Source: Candidatus Zymogenus sp.
GTDB lineage: Bacteria > Desulfobacterota > Zymogenia > Zymogenales > Zymogenaceae
Length of the DNA stretch: 20,403 nt
Assembly (NCBI GenBank): GCA_030613285.1
Contig: JAUWME010000001.1
Coordinates: 1 to 20,403, forward strand
Direction of reading: 5' to 3'
Below the pieces are notes generated by a model. It saw only the letters and a list, made by a program, of their open reading frames with translations. It did no database searches and was not told the origin of the DNA. Shown piece after piece: positions 6,089 to 12,929 of the stretch; the stretch's first letter is position 1, and each line of letters opens with the position of its first letter. A program made the position numbers and the translations under genes.

Positions 6089-8665
6089 ATGCCAAAAATT
6101 AATAAAAGAGTCAGAATTGGAATTGAGGCCTTTATCCTTATTTTCCTAATCTCCCTTCAGCTATTAATAATTGCTGTAACTTCCATAGATCTTGAAAAAT
6201 ATAGACCAGAGATAATGAAGAGCTTGAGAGCCGTCTTGGGAGAGGATGTTTCCCTCGGTCATGTCGATTTTTCTCTCTTCCCATATTTTGGTGTCAGGGG
6301 ACACAACTTTTCCATTGCGGGGGAAGGGAATAAAACGTCGATTGACGCCGACGAGGTTTTACTTGGTATAAAACTCTTCAACCTCCTCACAGGCGAAATT
6401 GTTCCCAAAAAGGTCAGGGTGATCTCTCCCAAAATAATTATTACAATTGAGAAAGATGAGAAGATAGTGAAAAAAATGCTATCTTTACTTGATACTTCGC
6501 CATCTGGGATAGCAGAAGAAACTACTCTTAAGGAAGTTCTTATTACCCATGCTGTTGTAGAAATTAAAGACAAAAGACCCAAAAAAGAGAAGGATTACAC
6601 CTTTATCCTCTTTTACGTGAAATTGTTGAGCAATCCCAAAAAAGGCCTTACCAAATTTGAAATATCTTTTTCGCCACCGGGGGGTGATTTCAAGGGAAGA
6701 ATTAAATCGACTGGGGAATATAGTCGGGATGAGGGGCTTATCTCAAAGTTTTGGATTAATAATGTTGACCTCGATTTTGCGAACCTTGTGTTTGGTGGCG
6801 GGGACGAGGTTTCTGTCAGGGGAGTGGTGGATGGAGAGATAGATGTACTTCATAAAGATAGTAAGAACTGGGAAATGAATGGGGGGATTAAAGGGGTAGA
6901 TTTGCAGCTTTTCGGTGTATCTTTGTATCCCGAAGGGCTGAACCTTGGGAAGGTGACTTTGACGGGAGAGGTTAAGTCCACTCCTAAAAAAATAGAGATA
7001 AAAAAACTTAAAGTATCGAAAGGTTCCATGAATTCATCTCTGAATCTTTCTATAAAAAGGAGACAAACAAATGGTCCGCTATTTGTGGATTTAAGTTTAA
7101 AGATAGACGATTTTGATCTGAAAAAAGATATTTCTCTTTTACCTATGCATCTTTTGGAAGAAGAGCTGAGAGGGGAACTAAAAGAGCTTATTGTTTCAGG
7201 AAAGGTTGATGCTGATGTCATATTAAAGGGCGATCCATTAAAGATTGGAGAGGTGGACACCGTTTTTGGAATCAATGCCGGTGTTAAGGACGCAGTCTTA
7301 GACCTTGGAGGAATAATCGTTCGGGGCTGTTTCGCCGATCTATCATTTATAGGAGACGAAATTGTCGTAGAAAATATTGTCTTTGAATCACCATCGAATG
7401 AAGTTTCAGAGCTTCGCTGGAAGCACGTGAACTCGTTTACCATGCCGTACATGAAAGATTTTTCCGTTAAGGTAGAGGACATGGCTTTTGAGGATGTCAA
7501 GGATATTTTGTCGTCCAAATTTTTGGACGTTCTGTCGTTCCTTGCCCCAATGGAAGGTGTGGGGAGTGTAAGTGGTTGGATGAAGATCGATACGCCGATT
7601 GGGGAGACCCCCGGTGCCCCAGTTCTTAATGGGGAGGTTCAATTGATTGATTTGTCTGTAAAAGCTCCTTTTTTTAATACAACTTTCGAGCTAAGAAACA
7701 CATCCCTCATCTTCGAGGGCGACAGGATGAATATCCCGCCTGTGGAGCTGAATTTTGAAGAGTCAAAGCTAAAGGGGGAGGGGATGTTGACAAACTTTGA
7801 AAGCCCCAGGCTTACCATATCTGTCGAGGCACCCTATGTTGACCTCATAGAATTATTTGGGACAGGGGAAAATTCCCTTTTTATTCGTGATGTGTCGACA
7901 AACCTCTTCTTTGAGGAGGGGTATTTCCTTTTGAAGGATTTGAATTTTTCACTCTACAACGGGAAGTGCGCAGGCAGTTGGGGATATATTTATACTGATT
8001 TAGAAGATGAAGGGCTTTTCTATCTTAAATTGACAGGTGAGGGGACAGACCTTGCTTCTTTTGTACTTGATACCGAGATTTTTGAGGACCTAACCGGGAC
8101 TCTCAATTTTGAGCTTTCTCTCAAATCAGAACCCGGAAAACCGGGATATATTCTTGAGACGTTCGATGGCAATGTCAAAATAGAGATGTATGATGGGAGT
8201 ATCAAAAAGGTTAGTGTCTTGTCCAAGATAGTTTCTATAATGAGAATATCAAACTATTTAAGACTGAAATTTCCGAGAATCACAAAGGAGGGGATACCCT
8301 TTGACAAAATCACCGGAGATTTTGTAATTGAGGATGGAGTGGCTACCACAAAAAACCTCTTTATGGATAGTAGGGTTATCAGGGTTACCGGTGTGGGGAC
8401 TGTCGATCTCGTAAATGATGAGATTAATATGGTTCTTGGTTTTCAGATGCTTGAGACGATAGATCTCTTTATAAACAAGATTCCCGTTGTGGGGTATGTT
8501 TTAACCGGCGAGAGCGGAAACCTATTCACAACGTATTTTAAAGTTACAGGTTCCTTTGAAGACCCCCAAGTTAGTACGATGACCTTGAAGGCTCTGGGTG
8601 AGGGGACTCTACATATTTTTGAGAGGATTTATAATTTTCCGTTGAAGGGTCTAATGCCGAGATAG
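6089..8665 (+). CDS. AsmA-family inner-membrane anchored envelope protein
   Basis: An 858-aa protein. A single N-terminal membrane anchor (about 11-33, IEAFILIFLISLQLLIIAVTSI) is followed by the AsmA-type N-terminal motif DLEKYRPEIMKSLRAVLGEDVSLGHVDFSLFPYFGVRG. A long, beta-rich periplasmic body of repeated hydrophobic strands then leads to an AsmA C-terminal domain with FDGNVKIEMYDGSIKKV, GDFVIEDGVATTKNLFMDS and a typical VTGVGTVDLVNDEINMVLGF segment near the end. AsmA-like/TamB-like proteins are thought to form grooves or bridges that move phospholipid to the outer membrane or influence its assembly. This is a medium-to-large member. The start at ATG 6089 has only a weak Shine-Dalgarno, but it opens directly on the positively charged stretch before the anchor. 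It is 19 bases after DUF2520 and 49 bases before rfaE2, linking it to LPS/outer-membrane biogenesis. Confidence 0.92.
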   Translation: MPKINKRVRIGIEAFILIFLISLQLLIIAVTSIDLEKYRPEIMKSLRAVLGEDVSLGHVDFSLFPYFGVRGHNFSIAGEGNKTSIDADEVLLGIKLFNLLTGEIVPKKVRVISPKIIITIEKDEKIVKKMLSLLDTSPSGIAEETTLKEVLITHAVVEIKDKRPKKEKDYTFILFYVKLLSNPKKGLTKFEISFSPPGGDFKGRIKSTGEYSRDEGLISKFWINNVDLDFANLVFGGGDEVSVRGVVDGEIDVLHKDSKNWEMNGGIKGVDLQLFGVSLYPEGLNLGKVTLTGEVKSTPKKIEIKKLKVSKGSMNSSLNLSIKRRQTNGPLFVDLSLKIDDFDLKKDISLLPMHLLEEELRGELKELIVSGKVDADVILKGDPLKIGEVDTVFGINAGVKDAVLDLGGIIVRGCFADLSFIGDEIVVENIVFESPSNEVSELRWKHVNSFTMPYMKDFSVKVEDMAFEDVKDILSSKFLDVLSFLAPMEGVGSVSGWMKIDTPIGETPGAPVLNGEVQLIDLSVKAPFFNTTFELRNTSLIFEGDRMNIPPVELNFEESKLKGEGMLTNFESPRLTISVEAPYVDLIELFGTGENSLFIRDVSTNLFFEEGYFLLKDLNFSLYNGKCAGSWGYIYTDLEDEGLFYLKLTGEGTDLASFVLDTEIFEDLTGTLNFELSLKSEPGKPGYILETFDGNVKIEMYDGSIKKVSVLSKIVSIMRISNYLRLKFPRITKEGIPFDKITGDFVIEDGVATTKNLFMDSRVIRVTGVGTVDLVNDEINMVLGFQMLETIDLFINKIPVVGYVLTGESGNLFTTYFKVTGSFEDPQVSTMTLKALGEGTLHIFERIYNFPLKGLMPR

Positions 8666-8714
8666 TCATACTTGGTGGTGATGAAGTGTGCTTTAAAGAT
8701 TGAGGTTGAACAGG

Positions 8715-9191
8715 ATGGCAAAAGAAAAGATTTATAGCGCTGACCAGTTAGTGAAGGTAATTGAAGAGTTAAAGGCCGATGGGAAGGTTGTTGTTTTTAC
8801 CAACGGCTGTTTTGATATACTCCATGTTGGACACGTCCGATATCTGGCTGTGGCGAAGGGGGAGGGGGATATCCTTGTGGTTGGCTTAAATTCTGATAAA
8901 TCGGTGAGGGGTTTGAAGGGTAAAAATCGTCCGGTGCAGGATGAAGAGAGTCGAGCGGAGATAATCGCCTCTTTGCAATCTGTTGATTTTGTTGTGATAT
9001 TTGATGAGGCTGACCCACTTTCTCTGATTGTAAAATTCAGGCCGGATATTTTGGTCAAGGGTGAGGACTGGGGTGAGGGGGAGATTGTCGGTGGGGCTGA
9101 GGTTTTGTCGTGGGGGGGGAAGGTGGTCAGGGCGAGGCTTTCTCCGGGAAGCTCTACGACTTCGATTATTGATAAGATTAAGTCCATCTGA
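8715..9191 (+). CDS. rfaE2: D-glycero-beta-D-manno-heptose 1-phosphate adenylyltransferase (RfaE2, stand-alone)
   Basis: A 158-aa nucleotidyltransferase equal to the C-terminal half of bifunctional HldE. It transfers AMP from ATP to heptose 1-phosphate to give ADP-heptose for the LPS inner core. Visible motifs are FTNGCFDILHVGHVRYL, with the cytidylyltransferase HxGH signature (HVGH, 37-40), VVGLNSDKSVRGLKG, RPDILVKGEDW and the C-terminal STTSIIDKI (147-155). The sugar-kinase half is absent, so the kinase must be elsewhere in the genome, which is a common split arrangement. ATG 8715 is chosen because GAGG at 8702-8705 lies 9 bases before it; a longer frame from TTG 8700 would swallow that site. 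Last gene of the operon that starts at 4224. The product implies a Gram-negative host with heptose-containing LPS or ADP-heptose signalling. Confidence 0.95.
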   Translation: MAKEKIYSADQLVKVIEELKADGKVVVFTNGCFDILHVGHVRYLAVAKGEGDILVVGLNSDKSVRGLKGKNRPVQDEESRAEIIASLQSVDFVVIFDEADPLSLIVKFRPDILVKGEDWGEGEIVGGAEVLSWGGKVVRARLSPGSSTTSIIDKIKSI

Positions 9192-9362
9192 AATATAGAA
9201 CTGGTGAGCTGATGAACAGGTAAAATGGCAAAATGGTGAGGTGTTGGTGCACGTTGTATCCAAAACAAGGGGCTTAAGCTTCTTGTCATTTGCTTTGAAC
9301 GATTAAGGCAATGGCAGTATTCGTGCTGAAATGTTTATAGAGATACAGAGATAAAGCAATAA

Positions 9363-9385
9363 GGGGCGGGTTAAAACCCCGCCCC
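9363..9385. terminator. GC-rich hairpin between convergent genes, probable terminator
   Basis: GGGGCGGG (9363-9370) pairs with CCCGCCCC (9378-9385) around a 7-base loop. The following T content is modest on both strands (GATTTTGTGAGATTTTAGTT on plus; TTATTGCTTTAT on minus), so it may end transcripts from either side. It is about 170 bases past rfaE2 and 320 bases past trxA. Confidence 0.6.
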
Positions 9386-9530
9386 TGCTGATTTTGTGAG
9401 ATTTTAGTTTTAAATCTTTGAAATTTTGCCTCGTGGTGGCTCTTCGGTAATATTGATTGTGATTGATCTTGTGACATCACATACAATAGCCGCAATGGAT
9501 AGCACGATTGAAGCAAGGGAAACAAGTTTG

Positions 9531-9690
9531 CCAACACCTCAACTCCGAACACCCCAGCAACCCCGCTGCTTTTTATCATCATCCCTGCAACCCATTCCCA
9601 AAACACCCCGACATTCCAGCAACTTATTACTCCAGCAATCCTTTATTACCAATACCCATGCCACTTTTTATCATTACCCCAGCAACCCCT
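9531..9690 (-). repeat. Degenerate short tandem repeat tract, G-rich on the minus strand
   Basis: CCAGCAA or CCTGCAA occurs five times (9554, 9584, 9616, 9632, 9679), with steps of 30, 32, 16 and 47 bases, i.e. near multiples of 16. Two longer units pair the motif with TTTTTATCATNA (9569-9580 and 9664-9675). Read on the minus strand the unit is TTGCTGG flanked by GGGG runs. The 12-mer TTGCTGGAATGT (complement of 9611-9622) recurs exactly at 4006-4017. It follows the trxA stop codon, so it would lie in the trxA 3' region. Confidence 0.6.
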
Positions 9691-9704
9691 TGTTGATAAT
9701 TAGT

Positions 9705-10034
9705 TTACAGGGACTCTTTGATGGCCTTTTCCAGTTCGGCTTTTGGCACTGCACCGACGATCTGGTTTTGGGCTTCGCCGTCTTTAAAAAGAATCATCGT
9801 GGGGATTCCCCTGACTCCATAGTTGGACGCAGAGCTTGGGTTTTCGTCCACATTGAGCTTTGTGAACTTAACTTTATCGCCGTATTCGCCGGCCAGTTCA
9901 TCGAGCACTGGCCCAATAATTTTGCATGGTCCACACCAAGGCGCCCAGAAATCGACCAATGTAAGTTTGTCTGATTTTATGACTTCAGCTTCAAAATTAT
10001 CGTCATTTATCTCTAATACACTATCAGATGCCAT
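9705..10034 (-). CDS. trxA: Thioredoxin
   Basis: A 109-aa classical thioredoxin of standard length: active-site WCGPCK with redox cysteines C34 and C37, preceding DFWAPW, and cis-Pro P78 in RGIPTMILFKDG. It is a cytosolic disulfide reductase recycled by thioredoxin reductase. The start at 10034 is chosen because GGAGGA (complement of 10042-10047) lies 7 bases before that ATG; a longer frame from a TTG at 10049 would overlap the Shine-Dalgarno. A promoter is visible at 10088-10116. It is transcribed away from the PLP enzyme and towards rfaE2, alone. Confidence 0.97.
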   Translation of the reverse strand: MASDSVLEINDDNFEAEVIKSDKLTLVDFWAPWCGPCKIIGPVLDELAGEYGDKVKFTKLNVDENPSSASNYGVRGIPTMILFKDGEAQNQIVGAVPKAELEKAIKESL

Positions 10035-10087
10035 AACAAATTCCTCCAAATTATTTGTATGTTTTTTAGCTTCTCTAAATAGATGAT

Positions 10088-10116
10088 AATATAATCAATA
10101 GGGTTCAAAAAATCAA
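10088..10116 (-). promoter_or_regulatory. Sigma-70 promoter of trxA
   Basis: On the minus strand TTGATT (complement of 10111-10116), a 17-base spacer and TATATT (complement of 10088-10093). The predicted start near 10081 leaves a leader of about 47 bases before ATG 10034. Confidence 0.65.
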
Positions 10117-10148
10117 GGTAGAAATTGAAAAAGTGAGGAATATATTTC

Positions 10149-10176
10149 TTGACTTTTAGTTTCATAGACATATTAT
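10149..10176 (+). promoter_or_regulatory. Candidate sigma-70 promoter of the PLP enzyme gene
   Basis: TTGACT (10149-10154), 16 bases, TATTAT (10171-10176). It would give a leader of about 125 bases containing a G-rich unit (GGGGTTGGG, 10208-10216). A second TATAAT at 10269-10274 is closer to the gene but has no good -35. Confidence 0.5.
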
Positions 10177-10307
10177 AGAAATTAGCCGGGTATTTTTCTT
10201 CTTGCATGGGGTTGGGTGGTTACAGGTGTTAAACGAAAACATGGAGTGATTTTGTAGGGTTGTGCAGATATAATATTGATTGTGGAGAGATATTGGAGGA
10301 GATATTT

Positions 10308-11387
10308 ATGAGAGTAAAAACAAAAAAGGGTTATATTGATACACCCGCCTTGATTGTCGATCTCGACAAATTTGAAAGCAACCTCAAAAAGATGGCCGAC
10401 TATTTTAAAGGTATCGACGCCGATATCAGGCCCCACATTAAGACCCATAAATGCCCGGTCATGGCCATAAAACAGGTAAACGCCGGGGCGATTGGTGTTA
10501 CGTGCGCCAAGGTTGGTGAGGCAGAGGTAATGGCCAAGGCAGGAATAGGTGATATTTTAATTGCAAATCAGGTTGTTGGGGCAACAAAGATTATGAGGCT
10601 TTTGGATCTTTTGCATCTTTCTGATGTGAAGGTGGCGGTGGAAAACGATGGCAATGTGGAGGAGCTGAACGAGGGAGCCAAAAGCAGAAACAAGATATTG
10701 AAGGTTCTTATAGAGGTGGATGTGGGAATGAACAGGTGCGGGGTGAGGGATTTTGAGGAGGCTGTTGAGCTGGCAAAAAAAATTGATAAGTTGAAGAACC
10801 TTGAGCTTGTTGGAATAATGGGTTACGAGGGGCATATTATTTTTACATTTGAGAGAGAGGAGAGAAAAAAGCTTGGGACTCAGTGCATGGAGAATCTTGT
10901 GGATTTTAAGAAGCATCTTGAGAAAGAGGGTTTTTCTATACCCATCGTCAGTGGTGGCGGAACGGGGACCTACGATATTGCATCGAAGGTTGAGGGAGTT
11001 ACCGAAATACAGGCTGGTTCGTATTTGACGATGGATGTGACCTACGGTTACCTGAACCTCGGCTTTGAGCAGGCACTGACGCTTTTGACATCGATAATAT
11101 CGATTCACGACGACCACGTTATATTGGACTGCGGGATGAAGGCGGTTAGCGGTGAGGTTGGCCAACCCCAGGGGGTGGGCCTTGAGGGGGCGAGCATTTC
11201 ATCGCTTTCGGAGGAGCATGGTCACATGGTGTATCCCGAAGCATCGAAGCTGATGATTGGCCAGAAGGTGGAGCTTGTTCCGTCGCACGGGTGCACGACG
11301 GTAAACCTCCATGACAATTTTTACGTTGTAAAGGATGATACCCTTGAGGGTGTTTGGGAAATTTCTGCCAGAGGCAAATTTCTTTAA
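10308..11387 (+). CDS. D-serine dehydratase/D-threonine aldolase-like PLP enzyme (fold-type III)
   Basis: A 359-aa enzyme with an alanine-racemase-type N-terminal barrel and a C-terminal D-serine-dehydratase-like domain. The PLP lysine is K45 in RPHIKTHK, the hallmark of the D-threonine aldolase/eukaryotic-type D-serine dehydratase family. IEVDVGMNRCGV and the phosphate-binding GGGTGTYD are also typical. The C-terminal metal site H-x-C is intact (H327, C329 in SHGCTTVNLHD), so a divalent-metal-dependent lyase acting on a D-3-hydroxy amino acid is expected; the exact substrate cannot be read from sequence. ATG 10308 is chosen because GGAGGA (10295-10300) lies 7 bases upstream; the longer frame from TTG 10260 adds 16 unrelated residues and covers the Shine-Dalgarno. 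It is divergent from trxA, with a weak hairpin at its 3' end. Confidence 0.93.
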   Translation: MRVKTKKGYIDTPALIVDLDKFESNLKKMADYFKGIDADIRPHIKTHKCPVMAIKQVNAGAIGVTCAKVGEAEVMAKAGIGDILIANQVVGATKIMRLLDLLHLSDVKVAVENDGNVEELNEGAKSRNKILKVLIEVDVGMNRCGVRDFEEAVELAKKIDKLKNLELVGIMGYEGHIIFTFEREERKKLGTQCMENLVDFKKHLEKEGFSIPIVSGGGTGTYDIASKVEGVTEIQAGSYLTMDVTYGYLNLGFEQALTLLTSIISIHDDHVILDCGMKAVSGEVGQPQGVGLEGASISSLSEEHGHMVYPEASKLMIGQKVELVPSHGCTTVNLHDNFYVVKDDTLEGVWEISARGKFL

Positions 11388-11390
11388 ATC

Positions 11391-11412
11391 TTCGGCTTAT
11401 CCGAATTTATTC
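11391..11412 (+). terminator. Weak terminator after the PLP enzyme gene
   Basis: TTCGG (11391-11395), loop CTTAT, CCGAA (11401-11405), then TTTATTCTT. A short 5-bp stem and an interrupted T tract, 3 bases after the stop codon; termination is likely partial. Confidence 0.4.
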
Positions 11413-11462
11413 TTGAGATAAATAGAAATACATTAAGGTGCGTAGTAATCGAATGAAACAAT

Positions 11463-11479
11463 TTCCAATGATTTTGGAA
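11463..11479. promoter_or_regulatory. Inverted repeat upstream of the CreD-like gene
   Basis: TTCCAA (11463-11468), five bases, TTGGAA (11474-11479): a perfect 6+6 dyad 64 bases before the CreD-like start. It could be an operator; no regulator can be assigned. Confidence 0.3.
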
Positions 11480-11542
11480 CCATCCTCACCTCATTTTGTC
11501 GGAAAGAAAGAAACAAAAATATTTCTTTAATGGAGGATGATT

Positions 11543-12811
11543 ATGATTAAGAAGATAACGGCACTCACGTTTATCTTTGTTTGTACCGCCTTGGCGTGGA
11601 TGATTTTGGGAACTACGCTTCAGGTCAGGAGCAATGACTACAATGAGAGGCTCGGATACGAGGTGGATAGTCTCTACGGCCCGGCGCAGTACCAGGAGGC
11701 GCCCAACTTTAACTATTCCTACAATGTTGATGCATCTTACTTTGATGAGAAACTCAAGAAGAAAGTAAATGTAACAAAGTCCATATCGGGAACACTACCC
11801 ATTGAGAGTAGCGATATAAATGTTGATCTTTCTCTCGATTACAGGAAGAAGGGGCTTTTGTGGTACAGTACATATGTCGTTGATTTTGACGGCACCTACA
11901 CGACCAAAAATAATATAGACAAAAAAGTTGATCTCTACATCTTTTACAAGTTTCCATCTTCAAGAACCGAATACGATGATTTTCATTTCTACATTAACGG
12001 TGAGGAGATGGAAAAACTCAACTGGGGTGGGGAGGAGGGTGTCGGCAAGGTGGTAGAGCTTGAGCCGAATGAAGAGCTGACATTTCGGATCGTCTACACG
12101 TCCCACGGCAAGACAGTGTGGGCGTATAAGTTTGGCAAAGAGACAGTTGAGGTTAAAGATTTTTCCATGACAATAACGACCGATTTTATGGAAGTCGATT
12201 TCCCGGAAGGCTCCATTTCTCCTACCTCAAAGGAGGAGAATGATTCGGGCATGGTACTTACCTGGGACTATATGAAAAAGATTTCTGGAGCTACGATTGC
12301 AATAGAGATGCCGAGGAAATTGAACCCAGGGCCGTTGGCGGCAAGGATAACCTACTTTGCCCCCGTGTCTCTCTTTTTCTTCTTTTTTATCATGTTTATG
12401 ATAACTACGTTAAAAGAGATACGGATCCACCCGGTGAATTTCTTCTTTTTGGCTTGCGCTTTTTTTGCCTTTCATCTCCTGTTTGCCTATCTCGTTGACC
12501 ACCTTAATGTCAATCTGTCGTTTATTATCTCGGCGGTTGTGTCGGTGTTTCTGGTGGTTAGTTATCTACGGCTTGTGGTTGGGCCCAGATTTGCTTTTGT
12601 GGAAGCGGGGATTTCCCAGATTGTCTATTTGGTGCTATTTTCCTACAGCTTCTTTTTTAAGGGCTACACGGGTCTTATCATCACCATCTCTTCCATCATA
12701 ACTCTTGCTATTTTGATGCAAATGACGGGAAGGATTGACTGGGATGAGAAGTTTCGCACGTTGTCCAGAAAGGAGAAGGCGGTGGACGATAAGGGGCTTT
12801 TTGTAAAGTAA
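11543..12811 (+). CDS. CreD-like inner-membrane protein
   Basis: A 422-aa membrane protein. One N-terminal segment (about 3-23) is followed by a large hydrophilic, beta-rich region (about 25-265, presumably periplasmic), then about five closely spaced membrane segments (about 270-395) and a short charged tail. The C-terminal block IHPVNFFFLACAFFAFHLLFAYLVDHL and the final MQMTGRIDW follow the pattern of CreD (cell-envelope integrity/colicin E2 tolerance) proteins. CreD sits in the inner membrane and is linked to envelope stress; its molecular job is not established. It is a remote member, and no CreBC two-component genes adjoin it. ATG 11543 is used because GGAGG (11532-11536) leaves 6 bases before it; ATG 11537 directly abuts the Shine-Dalgarno. 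It may be co-transcribed with the PLP enzyme through a weak hairpin, or have its own promoter. Confidence 0.8.
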   Translation: MIKKITALTFIFVCTALAWMILGTTLQVRSNDYNERLGYEVDSLYGPAQYQEAPNFNYSYNVDASYFDEKLKKKVNVTKSISGTLPIESSDINVDLSLDYRKKGLLWYSTYVVDFDGTYTTKNNIDKKVDLYIFYKFPSSRTEYDDFHFYINGEEMEKLNWGGEEGVGKVVELEPNEELTFRIVYTSHGKTVWAYKFGKETVEVKDFSMTITTDFMEVDFPEGSISPTSKEENDSGMVLTWDYMKKISGATIAIEMPRKLNPGPLAARITYFAPVSLFFFFFIMFMITTLKEIRIHPVNFFFLACAFFAFHLLFAYLVDHLNVNLSFIISAVVSVFLVVSYLRLVVGPRFAFVEAGISQIVYLVLFSYSFFFKGYTGLIITISSIITLAILMQMTGRIDWDEKFRTLSRKEKAVDDKGLFVK

Positions 12812-12892
12812 TGCACTTTATTGTTTCTTTTGTTGTATCGGGGTAATTTTCGACGATTCAATGGCGATTCGATGGTGATTTTGAAGGAATAA

Positions 12893-12906
12893 AACAATAT
12901 ATTGTT
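12893..12906. promoter_or_regulatory. 14-bp perfect palindrome before the acyl-CoA ligase
   Basis: AACAATATATTGTT is a perfect palindrome ending 23 bases before ATG 12930 and just upstream of the Shine-Dalgarno. Acyl-CoA ligase genes are often controlled by TetR/GntR-type fatty-acid regulators that bind palindromes close to the start; this assignment is inference. Confidence 0.3.
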
Positions 12907-12929
12907 CAAAAAACTATGGAGGAATCATT

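Larger units (their letters stand above)
9192..9704. other. 513-base convergent intergenic region without a gene
   Basis: It lies between rfaE2 (+) and trxA (-). It holds a strong GC hairpin (9363-9385) and a degenerate C-rich repeat tract (9531-9690). Several open frames cross it on both strands, but they lack Shine-Dalgarno sites and encode low-complexity or repeat-derived peptides, so none is called. The sequence around 9205-9247 also carries short GGTAAAATGG/GAGGTGTTGG units related to the repeat tract. Confidence 0.7.

Noticed and set aside
6850..7518. 222-aa open frame antisense to the AsmA-family gene
   Set aside because: Composition is the mirror of the sense gene, and no start signal or family resemblance is seen.
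8732..9289. 185-aa and shorter open frames antisense to rfaE2
   Set aside because: They are shadows of rfaE2, with Ser/Pro/Thr-rich composition and no ribosome-binding site.
9470..9481. TGTGA-CA-TCACA as a CRP-type site
   Set aside because: The half-sites are separated by 2 bases rather than 6, and no start of a gene is near.
9426..9974. 182-aa open frame on the plus strand
   Set aside because: It overlaps trxA antisense and is built largely from the C-rich repeat tract; trxA on the minus strand has a clear function and Shine-Dalgarno.
10035..10049. Five-residue N-terminal extension of thioredoxin from a TTG start
   Set aside because: It overlaps the GGAGGA site that serves ATG 10034.
10260..10307. 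N-terminal extension of the PLP enzyme from a TTG start
   Set aside because: It would place the GGAGGA Shine-Dalgarno inside the coding region; ATG 10308 fits better and matches family N-termini.
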